Positions 22,553 to 32,055 of a stretch of DNA of 40,879 nt are shown here, in pieces. Source of the DNA: JAXHUH01 sp034211175. GTDB lineage: Bacteria > Actinomycetota > Acidimicrobiia > Acidimicrobiales > CAIXPF01. The notes beneath the pieces were generated by a model. That model was not told the origin of the DNA. It did not search any database and worked only from the letters and a program-made list of their open reading frames with translations. The position numbers and the translations under genes are program-made. The DNA is taken from contig JAXHUH010000332.1 of assembly GCA_034211175.1 (NCBI GenBank), positions 1 to 40,879 of the forward strand, read 5' to 3'. Numbering within the stretch: the first letter of the stretch is position 1; each line of letters starts with the position of its first letter.

Positions 22553-24571
22553 CTACCCTCCGGCGGGCTCGAGCTGGGTGAGGATGTACCTCGAGTTCGC
22601 CCAGTTGTTGACCGGGTTGGCGTACGGGTTCTCCGAGGACGGATAGCCCGTCCAGTAGCGCTCGGAGAGCGCAACGAACACGTTGTACGACATGACGGGG
22701 ATGTTGGGCATGTCCTCGAGGTGGAGCCTGACGAACTCCTGCCCCAACTCGACGTTGCGCTCGAGATCGGAGAGCGGGACGGTCCGGATCTCCTCGATGA
22801 TTCGGTCGAGCTCCGGGTTCTCCCAGCGCATCCAGTTCCTCGCCGGCTGGAGCTCCCCGGGCTCGACGATGTACTCGGAGTGGTAGCTGTCGAGGAAGAA
22901 GGAGAGGTCGGGGTGGCCACCCCAGGTCTCGACCGACCACGCGACGTTCGCCTCGTAGTCGCCGGCGGCCTGGCGGTCCCAGCTGTCGGGTGTGACCTCG
23001 GCGTTCACCTCGACGCCGGCTTGGCTCCAGAGCTGCGCCGCCATCGTGCCCAGCCGATTGATGACGCCCTCGGCGGGGATCATCATCGTGAACTCGAACG
23101 GCTCGCCGTTGGGCATGATCCAACGGTCGCCGTCCTGCGTGAACCCGGCGCTGCGAAGCAGCTCGCCTGCCGCGTCGAGATCCTGTTCCCACCAGCCGTA
23201 GCCGAAGGACCGGCGGATCTCGTCCTCGTCGGTGGGCACGTCATCGCCGAACTGGGGGCGAACCATCTCGGCGACGTCGAGGCCGATGTCCGGGTTGTAA
23301 GGGGTGATGGTCCGCTCGCCGGTGTCGAGCTCGAAGTTGATGAGCTCTTCCTGCATCGGCGCGTGGTAGTCGTCGGGGTGCGTGCCGGTCGGCGGGATCG
23401 AGATCGCCGAGAGCGTCGCCGCCCCGCGGTAGCTCGCCATGGAGAGCTGCCGGGCGTCGAGCATGAGGGCCAGCGCCCAGCGCACCCGGCTGTCCTCGAA
23501 CTTCTCGTTCTGGTGGTTGAAGATGAACATCGGCAGCGTGGGGTCGGGGTGGGCATACGGGAACCCCGGGAACCAGCCTTGGACGTCGTCCTCCTCCTCG
23601 AGGATCGAGAACATCCCCTCCGGTGAGAGGTCGTGGATCATGTCGAGGTCGCCGTTGCGCATCTCGATCAGACGATTGTCGACCGGCATGTTGTTGCGGT
23701 AGATGACGTACTGCGGAGCCGGTTCGCCGAAGTCGGCGACCGACGTGCGGTCCCAGTCCTCGCGCTTCTCCCAGATGTACCACGTGCCGTTCGGATCGTA
23801 GCTGTGGAGCGTGTACGGCCCGAGTCCGACGGGCTCGTCGAAGGCGAACTCGAGGATGTTGTCGACCTCGGAGAAGACGTGCTCGGGCATGATCCACGCG
23901 CCGTTCCACCGCACCGAGAAGATCGACTCGAACCTGGAGTTGGGGTTCTGGAGCACGAAGTGAACGGTCTGGTCGTCGACCGCTTCCACGCTCTCGACCT
24001 GGGTCGAGAACGCGCCGCTCCAGGTCATCCCGTCGGTCTCCATCTGCGTCTCGACCGTGAACACCACGTCGTCTGCCGTGAACTGCTCCCCGTCGCTCCA
24101 GTAGATGTCGTCCCGCAGGTTGACGGTCATCTCGCTGAAGTCGTCGTTGTACTCCGGCGGGCCCGTGGCGAGGGAGTTGTGGACGACGCCGTCGATCCCG
24201 GCGTTCGGGTCGATGAACCAGAGCGTGTCCATCGCCAGCTGATGGAGTCCGGTCGACCAACCGCCACCGGAGTTGACCCAGACGTTGAACCAGCCCGGAT
24301 TGCTGATGTTCGATTCCGGATTCTGGAGAATCAACGTCTGCTCACGCGGCAGGTCGTCGACCGGCGGCGCGTTTGCTTCCGTCCCACCGGCGGCGGCGCC
24401 GTCGCCCGTCTCATCATCTGACGAGGCGCCATCCCCCGATTCCGTGTCTTCATTGCCTCTGGCGTCGTTCGCCGCGTCGTCGTCTTGCGCCTGCGTGCCT
24501 CCGGAGCAGGCGATCAACGTTGCGACGAGAGCGACCGACAGCAGCAGCCTCGCAGGCCTGCGCATGATCAT
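22553..24571 (-). CDS. Oligosaccharide/peptide-binding lipoprotein (SBP family 5)
   Basis: 672 residues. ATG 24571 and ATG 24565 are both possible; the second has the better distance to GGGGGG. The signal peptide RRPARLLLSVALVATLIACS ends in lipobox LIAC, so the protein is lipid-anchored outside. An acidic Gly/Glu/Asp linker (28-65) precedes the solute-binding domain with NLRDDIYWSDGEQFTADDVV, the family hallmark, and GLGPYTLHSYDPNGTW. First gene of the operon. Family 5 proteins bind peptides or, as here by context, oligosaccharides; the arabinose enzymes downstream support arabino-oligosaccharides. Confidence 0.92.
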   Translation of the reverse strand: MIMRRPARLLLSVALVATLIACSGGTQAQDDDAANDARGNEDTESGDGASSDDETGDGAAAGGTEANAPPVDDLPREQTLILQNPESNISNPGWFNVWVNSGGGWSTGLHQLAMDTLWFIDPNAGIDGVVHNSLATGPPEYNDDFSEMTVNLRDDIYWSDGEQFTADDVVFTVETQMETDGMTWSGAFSTQVESVEAVDDQTVHFVLQNPNSRFESIFSVRWNGAWIMPEHVFSEVDNILEFAFDEPVGLGPYTLHSYDPNGTWYIWEKREDWDRTSVADFGEPAPQYVIYRNNMPVDNRLIEMRNGDLDMIHDLSPEGMFSILEEEDDVQGWFPGFPYAHPDPTLPMFIFNHQNEKFEDSRVRWALALMLDARQLSMASYRGAATLSAISIPPTGTHPDDYHAPMQEELINFELDTGERTITPYNPDIGLDVAEMVRPQFGDDVPTDEDEIRRSFGYGWWEQDLDAAGELLRSAGFTQDGDRWIMPNGEPFEFTMMIPAEGVINRLGTMAAQLWSQAGVEVNAEVTPDSWDRQAAGDYEANVAWSVETWGGHPDLSFFLDSYHSEYIVEPGELQPARNWMRWENPELDRIIEEIRTVPLSDLERNVELGQEFVRLHLEDMPNIPVMSYNVFVALSERYWTGYPSSENPYANPVNNWANSRYILTQLEPAGG

Positions 24572-24615
24572 CCCCCCTGTCTGTCGGCGACGCCCCCCGA
24601 CGTCGTCCGGCCGCA

Positions 24616-24676
24616 GTGTTACCGGTCACATGGGGCATGTCAAGCGATCGTGCCGAGAGAGTTGTTATCGGTCACA
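24616..24676 (-). promoter_or_regulatory. Promoter with two LacI-type operators for the arabinose operon
   Basis: On the minus strand, -35 TTGACA (24638-24643), 16-base spacer and -10 TAACAC (24616-24621). Near-palindromic 14-mers with a central CG sit at 24617-24630 (TGTTACCGGTCACA, covering the -10) and at 24663-24676 (TGTTATCGGTCACA, upstream of the -35). They differ by one base and lie 46 bp apart, so a dimer-of-dimers could loop or block polymerase. This is the usual form of LacI-family sugar repressor sites. The regulator gene is not in the window. Confidence 0.7.
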
Positions 24677-24854
24677 TCCAGACCGTTCGTATGGTTCGTG
24701 CACGCTCCAGCAGCGCGATAGCGCCGCTTGAGGCCAACATCTGCTCCATGACGGCTCGGGTAACGGTGGTTTCGCTTTCTCGCCGGGCCGAGACAGATCG
24801 AGGCCATGCACGCCGACCTCGAGCAACTCCTTACATCGACGTCCGTGCTGATGC

Positions 24855-25160
24855 GTGAAAAGGATGAGTCCGATGTCGCAACCAACTGTTTCGAAAGCGG
24901 ACCTGCCGGACCGTCGAGAGCCTGCGCGCCCACCGGTGTGCCCGTCGCGCCCCGAGGAGCGATGCTGCGGCCGCTGGGTGTCCGGGAGGTGTCCATCCGT
25001 CGTGGGTTCCTGGGTCGGCTCCAGGAGCGCAACGCCGCGGCCACGCTCTCCCACGTGGAGCAGTGGCCGGAGCGGAGCGGCTGGTTGGCGACTTCGACGC
25101 TGTCGCCGCCGGCCGGTTGCCGCGCGATCGACGCAGGCGCGAGTTCTCCGACACCCCGCG
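24855..25160 (+). pseudogene. Frameshifted N-terminal remnant, GH127 beta-L-arabinofuranosidase-like
   Basis: From about 24961 one frame reads LRPLGVREVSIRRGFLGRLQ, then ERNAAATLSHVEQWPERSGWL, ending near 25090. The next frame continues GDFDAVAAGRLPRDRRRREF-SD to about 25155 and then loses sense. Joined, this matches my recollection of the start of GH127 (DUF1680) enzymes, in which a GFW-type segment, a NxxxTLPH segment and WLANF...FSDS come in this order. A one-base loss in TTGGCGACTTC explains the switch. A further upstream frame (MSQPTVSKADLPDRREPARP, 24870) may be its leader. Only about 70-90 of roughly 650 residues remain. It runs divergently from the arabinose operon, a fitting place for a lost arabinosidase. 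Confidence 0.55.
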
Positions 25161-25299
25161 GCAGTCCCGTCCGTCGATGATGCGGGCCTGGATCCCCATG
25201 ACGGCCGCGTCGAACGGCCGTGGCGTGAAGGTGTGGCGACGCATCGCGTCCGCGTGGGTGCTGTGTTGGGTGGCGCTGGGGCGGGAAGGACCCGTCGCC

Positions 25300-25521
25300 A
25301 TGGGATACGAGATCCACATCGGCGGCGAGGTTCGGTGGTCCTGGGGCGCCGGCGCCGGTGAGGGCGAGGTCGTCGAGCGGTTCACCGAGAAGGTGACCCG
25401 CACCATCGACGGCCCCGAGATCACCCGCAACGCCTCCGACGACGAGGCCGCGTACCTGATCCGCCAGGAGGACGGGTCCAGGGTGCTCAAGAGCACGACG
25501 GAGCTCGACGTCATCAGCTGA
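25300..25521 (+). CDS. DUF2945 (hypervirulence-associated Tudor-like) protein
   Basis: 73 residues from ATG 25300, with AAGGA nine bases upstream; the longer open frame upstream is the GH127 remnant. The sequence shows the family pattern: GGEVRWSWGAGAGEGEVVER, FTEKVTRTIDGPEITRNAS, then DDEAAYLIRQEDGSRVLKS. These small beta-barrel proteins are widespread in actinobacteria and proteobacteria with no settled function. No neighbours suggest a pathway. Confidence 0.85.
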   Translation: MGYEIHIGGEVRWSWGAGAGEGEVVERFTEKVTRTIDGPEITRNASDDEAAYLIRQEDGSRVLKSTTELDVIS

Positions 25522-25606
25522 TCGCACAGGAGCGGTCTGTCCACGGGACGAATCGCCCAGGCGAATTGCCGCGGTTGGGCGGCATGGTCAAGTAGTTTGA
25601 CGAATC

Positions 25607-25879
25607 GTGAGTAGCCGAATCGACCCTGTCGCCGCCGTGGACGGCGCCGCGTCCGGTCCGAACGATCCCACGGTCGGTGTCACGGCACCCGTGCTCGATG
25701 GCGCCAATCAGCCCCGTGTCGACCCCCGGGTGCTCGCATGGCGCCTCGCCGAGGACGGCGTCTCGCCCGAGACTCGTCGCACCGTGCTCGCCCACCAGCA
25801 CGACGAGGACCGCGAGGCCGTCGAGCGGCTGCTCGACGCCTGGGACGTCGAGCTGGGCGAGGAGTCCCCCGACAACTGA
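25607..25879 (+). CDS. Hypothetical 90-residue acidic protein
   Basis: From GTG 25607. The N-terminal 35 residues are low-complexity, then VDPRVLAWRLAEDGVSPETR and TVLAHQHDEDREAVERLLDAW suggest a small helical domain. No signal peptide or membrane segment, and no recognised family. Codon usage has high third-position GC, which supports coding. No convincing ribosome site; the transcript may be leaderless. Confidence 0.55.
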   Translation: MSSRIDPVAAVDGAASGPNDPTVGVTAPVLDGANQPRVDPRVLAWRLAEDGVSPETRRTVLAHQHDEDREAVERLLDAWDVELGEESPDN

Positions 25880-26092
25880 ACCTCTCGCCCGGCGTTGCGG
25901 TCTCGGAGCTGATCCGGCGGCCGTTCCGTACGTCGGAAGGCTCAGGTTGCTCTCCATCGTGCCGATCCGATGGCGTGCGCCCCGACGCATGCCGGCCAGC
26001 CGGTTGTGGAACGATCCTGCCGTCATGGTCGGTCCCGCGGCGGGGCGCGACGGCGGATTGCCCGACGGCGGATCACGGGGGCGCGAAGAGCC

Positions 26093-26929
26093 ATGTACAA
26101 CCAGCCGAAGCCGCCGGTCGGCACGGGCCGCTCCGCTCGTTCGATCGCGTGGGTCGCCTTCGTCGTCGTGACGCTCGGGGCGATCGTCACGAGCACGGTC
26201 GTGGCCGTGCGGGCCGTGGACGACGAGACCTCGGTGGCCGTCGCCGCCGGAGCAGACGGCGAGCCGTCCGGCACGACGTCGATCCTCGACGCGACGACCA
26301 CCTCCACCTCGTCCTCGTCGTCCTCGTCGTCCTCGTCGTCGATGGTGCCGACGCCGTCCGAGACCGTGCCGGAGACGTCGCCTGCGACCGACGGGCCGAA
26401 GGGCCCGTGCGCGGAGGATGCCGGCGTCGATCGTTGCCTCCCGGTCGAGCCCCCCGGTGGCTCCGGCTCCACACCGACGACCGCGGTGGGCGCAGGCGAG
26501 CCGGGTGCTCCGGACAACCCGCTCGCCCTCGGCACGACGACGGAGGTCGGGCCGTGGGACGTCACGATGACCGCGTTCGACGCGGACGCGACCGAGGAGG
26601 TGTACGCGGCCGACACCCGCAACGCCCTCCCGGTGAACGGCGCGTACGTGCTGGTGACGGTGGTGGCCACCTACCGGGGATCGGGAACGGAGTCGGCGTT
26701 CGCGACGCTCGCGGTCGACCTGGTCGGCGACGACGGTGAGGTCTACACCGATCTCGGCTGCCGGGCGTTCGCGCCCGACGACATGTACTTCGAGCCGGCG
26801 ATCGCGGCAGGCGAGACGGTCGAGGGCACGTTCTGCCTCGACGCCCCCGTCCCGAGCGCCCCGGCCCTGGTCGCCATCCGCCCCCTCACGGGCTTCGCCA
26901 CCACCCCCGCCTGGTACACCGCCCCCTGA
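26093..26929 (+). CDS. Single-pass membrane protein with DUF4352-like domain
   Basis: 278 residues starting at ATG 26093 (MYNQPKPPVGTGRS); the open frame before it is Arg-rich and not coding. One membrane helix at about 18-42 (IAWVAFVVVTLGAIVTSTVV) is followed by a Thr/Ser linker including about a dozen serines in a row. The outer domain (170-275) has the DUF4352 pattern: NPLALGTTTEVGPWDVTMTA, NGAYVLVTVVATYRGSGTES, then CRAFAPDDMYFEPAIAAGET and GTFCLDAP. The two cysteines there may form a disulfide. Such domains are surface beta-sandwiches of unknown role. Confidence 0.75.
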   Translation: MYNQPKPPVGTGRSARSIAWVAFVVVTLGAIVTSTVVAVRAVDDETSVAVAAGADGEPSGTTSILDATTTSTSSSSSSSSSSSMVPTPSETVPETSPATDGPKGPCAEDAGVDRCLPVEPPGGSGSTPTTAVGAGEPGAPDNPLALGTTTEVGPWDVTMTAFDADATEEVYAADTRNALPVNGAYVLVTVVATYRGSGTESAFATLAVDLVGDDGEVYTDLGCRAFAPDDMYFEPAIAAGETVEGTFCLDAPVPSAPALVAIRPLTGFATTPAWYTAP

Positions 26930-27007
26930 CCAGCGACCGACCGCAGCGCGCACCGCGGTCCCCGGTCCCGGATCTCAGGTCGTGGGCTCGGTGCCATGCC
27001 GGGCGGT

Positions 27008-27403
27008 GAGACCTGTGCCAAGGGCCGGCCGGGCCTGACGGCCCCGAGCGGAGCGGAGGACACAACGGCCCTCCGTTGCGAGGCCGCAGGCCGAGCAATG
27101 GAGGATCCGGCGTCGGTGACGTGCCCCGCGAGCCGCCGGCGCTGCCGCGCTTCGAGACCTGTGCCAAGGGCCCGCCGGGCCTGACGGCCCCGAGCGGAGC
27201 GGAGGACACAACGGCCCTCCGTTGCGAGGCCGCAGGCCGAGCAATGGAGGATCCGGCGTCGGTGACGTGCCCCGCGAGCCGCCGGCGCTGCCGCGCTTCG
27301 AGACCTGTGCCAAGGGCCCGCCGGGCCTGACGGCCCCGAGCGGAGCGGAGGACACAACGGCCCTCCGTTGCGAGGCCGCAGGCCGAGCAATGGAGGATCC
27401 GGC
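27008..27403. repeat. Tandem 146-bp repeat array next to tRNA-Gly
   Basis: Units start at 27008, 27154 and 27300 (GAGACCTGTGCC), period exactly 146 bp; the third unit stops about 104 bases in, four bases from the tRNA-Gly 3' end. Each unit has the hairpin GGGCC-TGAC-GGCCC and the core CCCCGAGCGGAGCGGAGGAC. The same core recurs at 29921-30253 beside tRNA-Pro. On the minus strand the array is directly downstream of the tRNA. Confidence 0.95.
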
Positions 27404-27406
27404 ACG

Positions 27407-27477
27407 AGCGGGTACGGGGAATCGAACCCCGATCATCAGGATGGAAGCCTGAGGCTCTACCATTGAGCTACACCCGC
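27407..27477 (-). tRNA. tRNA-Gly (TCC)
   Basis: Minus-strand cloverleaf of 71 nt: acceptor GCGGGTG/TACCCGC, D arm GCTC-AATGGTA-GAGC, anticodon loop CTTCCAT giving TCC, T arm CGGGG-TTCGATT-CCCCG, discriminator T. CCA is not encoded. Confidence 0.95.
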
Positions 27478-27554
27478 ATGGCGAACGCGTCGCCGAGCCG
27501 CTCTGCGAGCGGCCGGAGGAGCAGCGTAGCAGGGCGGGTCGTTCCCACGGCCGG

Positions 27555-27941
27555 TCAGTGATGACGCTCGAGCGCCTGCCGCAGGGCGACGACGGCCTCG
27601 TCGGTGGTGATGCCGAGCTGGAGGACGGCGACGGCCATCGTGTCGGCCACCGCCGCCAGCTCCTCACCCGGGTCGATGCCCGCCGTGGCCGTGGCCCGCT
27701 CCCGGACGAAGGTCCCGGCCCGACCCCGGCTCTCGACGAGGCCGTCGGCCTCGAGCAGGAGATAGGCCCGCTCGATCGTTCCCTTGGCGAGCCCGAGGTC
27801 GGACGCGAGCTGGCGGATCGTCGGCAGCCGGGTCCCGAGGGCGAGCGTCCCGCTGGCCACCATCCGTGCCACCTGCGACCGCAGCTGCTCGTAGACCGGG
27901 ACGTGCAGGTTCGGATCGACCTGCAGCACGAGCCCGCTCAC
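27555..27941 (-). CDS. GntR-family regulator, YtrA-like
   Basis: 128 residues from GTG 27941, which overlaps the stop of the upstream membrane protein (GTGA). Residues 10-76 are the GntR winged HTH: VPVYEQLRSQVARMVASGTL, LPTIRQLASDLGLAKGTIER, AYLLLEADGLVESRGRAGTF. The short C-terminal part (about 45 residues, helical) is too small for a sugar or acid-binding domain and fits the YtrA group, which typically controls nearby membrane transport genes. Likely binds the palindrome at 28925-28940 and represses its own operon. Confidence 0.88.
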   Translation of the reverse strand: MSGLVLQVDPNLHVPVYEQLRSQVARMVASGTLALGTRLPTIRQLASDLGLAKGTIERAYLLLEADGLVESRGRAGTFVRERATATAGIDPGEELAAVADTMAVAVLQLGITTDEAVVALRQALERHH

Positions 27942-28873
27942 CAGCCCACCCCGACCCTGGCCAGCATCACGATGACGGGCACGGCGGTCAGTGCCACGAT
28001 CGCCAGCGTCCATCGGAGGGCGGTCGAGGAGCGCCACGATCCGGTGCGACGCGCTCGATCGGGGGTCAGGCCGAGGTCGCGATTGGACCACCACCACGTC
28101 ACCGCCGCGGCCAGGAGGACGAGCGACGCCACCTGGGCACCGCCCGCCACGTCGGTCGGCGCTGCGTCGGACGTGGCGATCGCGTGGTACTGGGCTGAGG
28201 CGACGAGCGCGGCCAGGGTCGCGGTCGGTCGCCCGACGCCGCCGGCGGCGGCGAGGCGGCGCACGAGGTCGTCCGCCCTGCGGAGGTCTCCGGACACCGC
28301 CGGCCGGGGCCGCAACGCGATCCACCGGATCGTCCATCGTTGGGCGGCGACGAGGCCACCGATCACGGCGAACCCGGCCACCGACGCAGCCACCGCCGCG
28401 CCCCACGCGGCTCCGGCGAGCGCAGCACCGGCGGAGGCCGACGCAACCAGCGCGATCCGGCGGTGGGCGACCCGGTCCCGGTAGTCGTCGACGTCGCGGA
28501 CCTCGAGCGAGGCGACGCGCCGGCCGCCGGGCCGTACTCGATGTCCTTCGGCGAGCACACCGCCGAGCACGGCCCCGGCCAACGGGGTCCACAACGGGAC
28601 GAACCCGTACAGGGGGCTCAGCATGTCCCCCGCGAGCGCGGACCGGCCGGTGAGCTCGGTCTCGGCGACGACGGCGACGGTGATCATCGCCAGGATCCCG
28701 GCGAGCGCGCCGTTGCGTCGCCACCGACGGGACCGCTCGATGAAGCGCTCCACGAGCTGGCGCCCGGCCGGCGTCGGGTCCGCGCCGGCCGCGAGCGCCG
28801 CAGCGGATCTCCCAGCGGTCAGCGCCACGCCGGCGACGCCGAGCAGCACGGCGAGCAGCGGGATCAGGAGCAC
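27938..28873 (-). CDS. Multi-pass membrane protein of unknown function
   Basis: 311 residues from GTG 28873 with GGAG six bases upstream. Hydrophobic segments near 1-25, 57-70, 88-106, 140-180, 245-265 and 285-308 suggest six or more spans. The loop AALAAGADPTPAGRQLVERF is hydrophilic. No ATPase or transporter motif is visible. It shares an operon with the YtrA-like regulator, which often partners such proteins with an unknown envelope or stress role. I do not recognise a named family. Confidence 0.75.
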   Translation of the reverse strand: MLLIPLLAVLLGVAGVALTAGRSAAALAAGADPTPAGRQLVERFIERSRRWRRNGALAGILAMITVAVVAETELTGRSALAGDMLSPLYGFVPLWTPLAGAVLGGVLAEGHRVRPGGRRVASLEVRDVDDYRDRVAHRRIALVASASAGAALAGAAWGAAVAASVAGFAVIGGLVAAQRWTIRWIALRPRPAVSGDLRRADDLVRRLAAAGGVGRPTATLAALVASAQYHAIATSDAAPTDVAGGAQVASLVLLAAAVTWWWSNRDLGLTPDRARRTGSWRSSTALRWTLAIVALTAVPVIVMLARVGVGW

Positions 28874-28924
28874 CGACGGCTCCGGGCCGTTCGTTCCCTG
28901 CGGGCTCGGCGACTGGACAGTCTC

Positions 28925-28940
28925 ATTGTCCTAGGACAAT
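28925..28940. promoter_or_regulatory. 16-bp perfect palindrome, likely GntR operator
   Basis: ATTGTCCTAGGACAAT is a perfect inverted repeat between the divergent membrane-protein genes. On the minus strand TTGTCA (28942-28947) at its edge could be the -35 box, with the palindrome filling the spacer. That would be an ideal repression site for the regulator encoded in the operon it controls. Confidence 0.65.
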
Positions 28941-29035
28941 ATGACAAAGAGGTGATCGCAGTCCAGCGGTCGTATCGGCCGCTCGCAACGGCCGGCGCAT
29001 CGAACGTGCCGCGACGAAGGAGGGGAGCGAACACG

Positions 29036-29653
29036 GTGAGAGAACGACCACCAGTAGATCCTGCGCTCGACGAGCTCGTGCCGCCCCCCGCGTCGCGGCT
29101 GCGCACCCTGCTCGTCGGCGTCGTGGCCGTGGCGCTCGCCATCGGCATCGGCTGGCTGTGGACCACGGGCCGGGCCAACCCGATCATCGGTGCATCGAAC
29201 GGCAGCGCCCTCGGAGGGGAGGGGCCGGTCTACGTCAACATCCGCGTCCGGTCCGCTTCGGCCGCGGCCATCGAGATCGTCGAAGGCTTCGGGGAACCCC
29301 CGGGCCTCCGCCTGCTGGGCTACAGCGTCAGCGCCGGCAGCGACGACATCGACGGCACGGTCGTCACGCTCTCGCCGGCCGACCGGGAGGTGATGGTCCA
29401 CCCGGACCCGTTCCCGATGCGCATCGAACCCGGCGCATCCCGCTGGCTCGAGGCCGTCTACGAGGTCACCGACTGCGACGCCATCCGCCGCACGACCGAC
29501 GCCAACCTCCGCGTCACCGCTCGCATCGCGGACGGCCCGTTCTCCCTGTGGTCCCGCCGCCGCCCCGTCTACGACCTGCGAGCTTCCGCCCCCGACGGCC
29601 ACCCCGGCTGGCCCGCCGCCCTCACCCAGTTCGCCTGCCCCGTCCCGAACTGA
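29036..29653 (+). CDS. Single-pass membrane protein, hypothetical
   Basis: 205 residues from GTG 29036 (GGGGAG eight bases upstream). One membrane helix at about 22-42 (LLVGVVAVALAIGIGWLW), then an outer domain of about 150 residues rich in beta strands: VYVNIRVRSASAAAIEIVEG, GLRLLGYSVSAGSDD, ASRWLEAVYEVTDCDAIRR. Two cysteines (CDAI and the C-terminal ACPVPN) may pair. No family recognised; the layout is like the DUF4352-type protein at 26093, without clear similarity. Confidence 0.65.
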   Translation: MRERPPVDPALDELVPPPASRLRTLLVGVVAVALAIGIGWLWTTGRANPIIGASNGSALGGEGPVYVNIRVRSASAAAIEIVEGFGEPPGLRLLGYSVSAGSDDIDGTVVTLSPADREVMVHPDPFPMRIEPGASRWLEAVYEVTDCDAIRRTTDANLRVTARIADGPFSLWSRRRPVYDLRASAPDGHPGWPAALTQFACPVPN

Positions 29654-29920
29654 CGCACCAGCGGAGCAAGGACAACGCGGCCGAGCCCTTCCCTGGCCTT
29701 CTTGCCGCCCGATCCGCGCCCTGGCCGTCGGTTCGGTGGGCCAGTTCCGTCGACGCCGCTCGGACCCGACCGCGCGCCGAGAAGCCTCCGGCGTGCGCGG
29801 CGACCGCAGATCGTCCCGACCGTTCGTACGACGCCGCGTCAAGGCCCCAGGCGTGGTGGCCTCCCGGCGGAACGGACGGAGGGAAGCCACTGCGGTCGCT
29901 GGCACGGGGTCGACCGCGAA

Positions 29921-30253
29921 GGGTGGGTGACTCGCGAGTGCCCGGCTCTGGCGAGCTTCGGGACCCGTGCCCAGGGCACGCCGGGCCTGACGGCCCCGAG
30001 CGGAGCGGAAGGTATTGCGGCCCTCCCGTCCGAGGCCGAAGGCCGAGCACGAGCGCGCCGAGCTCGTCGGCGGTGGGTCGACCCGACCGTGCCTCGAGGC
30101 CCGCGCCAGGGTGGGTGACTCGCGAGTGTCCCGCTCTGGCGAGCTTCGGGACCCGTGCCCAGGGCCCGCCGGGCCTGACGGCCCCGAGCGGAGCGGAGGA
30201 CATGGCGGCCCTCCCTTGTGAGGTGGCTACCGAACAAAGGAAGGCCGAGCTCG
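29921..30253. repeat. Tandem 188-bp repeats next to tRNA-Pro
   Basis: Two copies begin GGGTGGGTGACTCGCGAG at 29921 and 30109. Both hold the core GGGCCTGACGGCCCCGAGCG found in the 146-bp array at 27008. The second runs to the tRNA-Pro 3' end. ACTCGCGAGT inside each is a perfect palindrome. The remaining gap, 29654-29920, shows no gene or structure I can support. Confidence 0.92.
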
Positions 30254-30327
30254 TCGGGGAGGGGGGATTTGAACCCCCGACCGCCTGCCCCCAAAGCAGG
30301 TGCGCTACCGGGCTGCGCTACTCCCCG
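30254..30327 (-). tRNA. tRNA-Pro (TGG)
   Basis: Minus-strand cloverleaf: acceptor CGGGGAG/CTCCCCG, D arm with GCGC, anticodon loop TTTGGGG giving TGG, T arm GGGGG-TTCAAAT-CCCCC, discriminator A. The first pair C1-G72 is typical for bacterial proline tRNA. CCA is not encoded. Confidence 0.95.
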
Positions 30328-30618
30328 CGAACCCACCGGCAGACCGGCGGCCGACTCGTCTCCGGCGGTGCCGACGGAACGGGGGTCGCCACGTGCGCTG
30401 GCGGGATGTTCGAGGGGCAACGCTAGCACCGCGATCTGCGTCGCGTTGCGCTGTTGTGCCATCTCGGAGCGGTCCCGGGCGCCGATTCGCGCGGCGGTCC
30501 GGAGCGGCCGCGTGATGCCTCACGGTGGGCCGCGACGGCTGTGCCGTCCGTCGCTGTGGGGGCTCCGATGGCGCAAAGGCGGGAGCAGGGGGTGCGGCCG
30601 CATTACACTCCTCCCCTT

Positions 30619-32051
<1,433 letters not shown>

Positions 32052-32055
<4 letters not shown>

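Noticed and set aside
27008..27403. CRISPR array
   Set aside because: Repeats are 146 bp head-to-tail with no unique spacers and no cas genes nearby.
26975..27667. 230-residue minus-strand protein over the 146-bp repeats
   Set aside because: Translation of tandem repeats and tRNA-Gly; the repeated peptide is a by-product of the repeat unit.
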